Shown piece by piece: positions 63,501 through 64,000 of a stretch of DNA of 64,000 nt (position 1 is the stretch's first letter; every line of letters starts with the position of its first letter). The notes under the pieces are model-generated. The model was not told the origin of the DNA. It saw only the letters and a list, made by a program, of their open reading frames with translations, and did no database searches. A program made the position numbers and the translations under genes. Source of the DNA: Rhodopirellula bahusiensis (GTDB lineage: Bacteria; Planctomycetota; Planctomycetia; Pirellulales; Pirellulaceae); assembly GCF_002727185.1 (NCBI RefSeq), contig NZ_NIZW01000015.1:143201-207200 (forward strand), read 5' to 3'.

Positions 63501-63710
63501 GAACTCTCGATCACCGTCTTGCCAACGATGAACGGCATCTCCGGACAACTGCAATGTCCGTGAAACATCGGTGACTTCGTAGACCGAACGCTCGGTCGCT
63601 TGCTGAGCCAACGCGACCGAATGACCTTCCAACACGCAAAACGCGGCGATTCCCCACGCAACGACTGCTACTCGGCTCAGTCCGCAATGCGCAGCAGCCA
63701 ACCTCGTCAT
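60537..63710 (-). CDS. LptD/OstA-like outer-membrane protein
   Basis: A 1057-residue protein with a signal peptide (cleavage near VALA-QQAT). The N-terminal part has an LptA/OstA-like beta-jellyroll (GDREFTLMRGNVELKFEGKRYEAATILVAL). Then comes a Pro/Gln/Val-rich stretch of about 130 residues, a second OstA-like part (ELYLEGDIVFRQGDRIIYAESMYYNVTQ), and a long C-terminal part rich in alternating strands (EYRGRATLRHRHYLPGDWEF to RFLPSTRLGRLGG) as expected for an outer-membrane barrel. LptD inserts LPS in the outer membrane. The repeated Pro-rich insert is unusual. ATG at 63710 is chosen. dgkA-like gene overlaps its stop. Confidence 0.85.
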   Translation of the reverse strand: MTRLAAAHCGLSRVAVVAWGIAAFCVLEGHSVALAQQATERSVYEVTDVSRTLQLSGDAVHRWQDGDREFTLMRGNVELKFEGKRYEAATILVALSGKQKELTAHLLMDRVTLGPGQTTSQPIVQTVSLTSVPIVRADQYRGRAKVPSDWWAKMGIRPDTPAPPMSAPAQPDSQYVQPVQYLEPVLGEPNLPSGGLVLDPPRVSNQPPPVQSFQPPVMETPPPSITTSDGGTTGGVPFIVGGGTRSIEVFSRGANTPAELQYINRPGTNESVVIARGGVTVLVRDVSARLPSGEIMPLGTVSLSANRIVAWMPRLSDVFQGTQDFKSSDGELYLEGDIVFRQGDRIIYAESMYYNVTQEVGMVLDAETITTIPEYAGTVRLKAEVMQQISRGNFRAIDAAVTSSRMGVPRYWLQSNQLELTQRPIVRADPISRLPITDSEPIVTSGGNFVYLGGVPVLAWPRFTTPLRKPTFYLTGADVRNDDIFGSQVLLEWDLFQLLGFTNPPAGVETILLTDYLSERGPAVGTRTTYALPSLFGFGGPASGTYDSYIIKDDGLDVLGQGRRDLQPEETYRGRATLRHRHYLPGDWEFIAEVGYLSDRNFLEQYFESEWDQDADHRTGLRFRKYSGSQMLDIAANFQVNDFFMETEELPAIEHYALGGSILGDSLTWSMHNEIGYKHLQVADAPEDPVIAAGTYTLPGELDREGVVTRTRQEISAPLDAGPVKVIPFAIGEAAHYGEGTNGDDVTRLWGGGGLRLNLPMSRVDPTIQSSLLNIRGLAHKIDWSAEYFYADSDTDMDELPYYDSLDDNAQEEFRRVFTGTTFGGLLPDQFDPRNYAFRQGIQRNVTSASDTVVDDLQQLRLGMKHRFQTKRGLPGRERIVDLFRFDMETTLYPKEDRDNFGETVGPTMFDAQYNIGDRFTLLSDGYIDFFDNGLRSISAGFRTSRPGLGDLYVGLLSIEGPVSSTVLRTSLDYRLNHKWIVSAGNVYDFGETGNVGQTLGLTRVGESFLVQLAANVDAGRDNTSFGFMIEPRFLPSTRLGRLGGQLIPPPGVEGLE

Positions 63711-64000
63711 CGGTGACTTTGTTTCACGCGAAGGACGAGGCGATGAGTCGAAAGGTTGAAACCGATCAGCCAAGCGGGTATCAGCTCGAACGGGAAATGT
63801 AGAAAAATGAGAGCACAGACCAACGCAAAACGATTCGCGCGATCCTGTCGCGACCCTACGAAAGCCGATTGCCCACCCACAAGCCAAATTCAGTGGGAAT
63901 CAGCTCAGGGAGCGCACCTCGCGGTTTGCGATTGGCATGGCGTTAGATTTTGGAAGTGGTCAGAATCCCGACTGGCAGGTTCAAATCAGGCTAGCAGGGA
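63711..64000. other. intergenic region at window end
   Basis: Upstream of the LptD-like gene, probably holding its promoter. An in-frame extension of that gene reaches 63887 but lacks a signal peptide pattern. No gene start is visible in the last 110 bases. Confidence 0.35.

Noticed and set aside
1..64000. CRISPR arrays, prophage or transposase genes
   Set aside because: No regularly spaced direct repeats and no integrase, transposase or phage structural motif were seen; the only mobile-type signal is the REPIN-like pair.

Overview
This window looks like chromosome from a marine planctomycete of the Rhodopirellula/Pirellulaceae type. The evidence is in the genes: five DUF1559 pseudopilin-like proteins with G-FTLVELLVVIAIIG leaders, paired DUF1592/DUF1552 genes, exported Gfo/Idh/MocA oxidoreductases, an SHD1-domain protein, an ASPIC/UnbV-VCBS protein, a kinase fused to an Hsp70 module, and many small lipoproteins. 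No phage, insertion sequence with a transposase, or CRISPR array was seen. About 44 protein genes and one tRNA are supported. Start codons were often moved downstream of the longest reading frame to an ATG/GTG that fits overlaps, signal peptides or a Shine-Dalgarno site. Layout, 0-12 kb: a Ser/Thr kinase-Hsp70 fusion (-); hemC and hemL (+), tetrapyrrole synthesis; a FlgM-like protein coupled to a coiled-coil protein (-); a GlmU uridylyltransferase domain overlapping prs (+); and a two-gene unit (-) of a single-pass membrane protein and a MinD/CpsD-like ATPase with an altered P-loop. 12-24 kb: a small lipoprotein, two tandem pseudopilin paralogues each with its own intrinsic terminator, two exported Gfo/Idh/MocA oxidoreductases, a multi-pass membrane protein, a coupled SHD1 protein and DUF1570 metalloprotease, an SGNH hydrolase and a tRNA with CAU anticodon. 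24-39 kb: a LolC/E permease and LolD ATPase (lipoprotein sorting), a REPIN-like paired inverted repeat, then a leftward run of WecA/MraY-like transferase, O-antigen ligase/polymerase, DUF1573 protein and a metallophosphatase-tetraheme cytochrome fusion; then the DUF1592/DUF1552 pair on the plus strand. 39-49.5 kb: three more pseudopilins, each followed by one or two small lipoproteins, and a 1002-residue TPR/VCBS/ASPIC lipoprotein between them. 49.6-55 kb: a leftward unit of 2-oxoacid:ferredoxin oxidoreductase alpha and beta, cysteine synthase and glutamate dehydrogenase, linking 2-oxoglutarate, sulfur and nitrogen metabolism. 55-64 kb: a membrane P-loop NTPase, a secreted protein, a HAMP-adenylate cyclase, a UPF0104 flippase-like protein, and an LptD-like outer-membrane protein coupled to a DgkA-family kinase. 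Taken together, the LolCDE-type genes, LptD-like protein, many lipoboxes and O-antigen enzymes describe a diderm envelope with lipoprotein sorting and LPS-like assembly. Most gene identities are secure at family level; substrates of the planctomycete-specific families are not.
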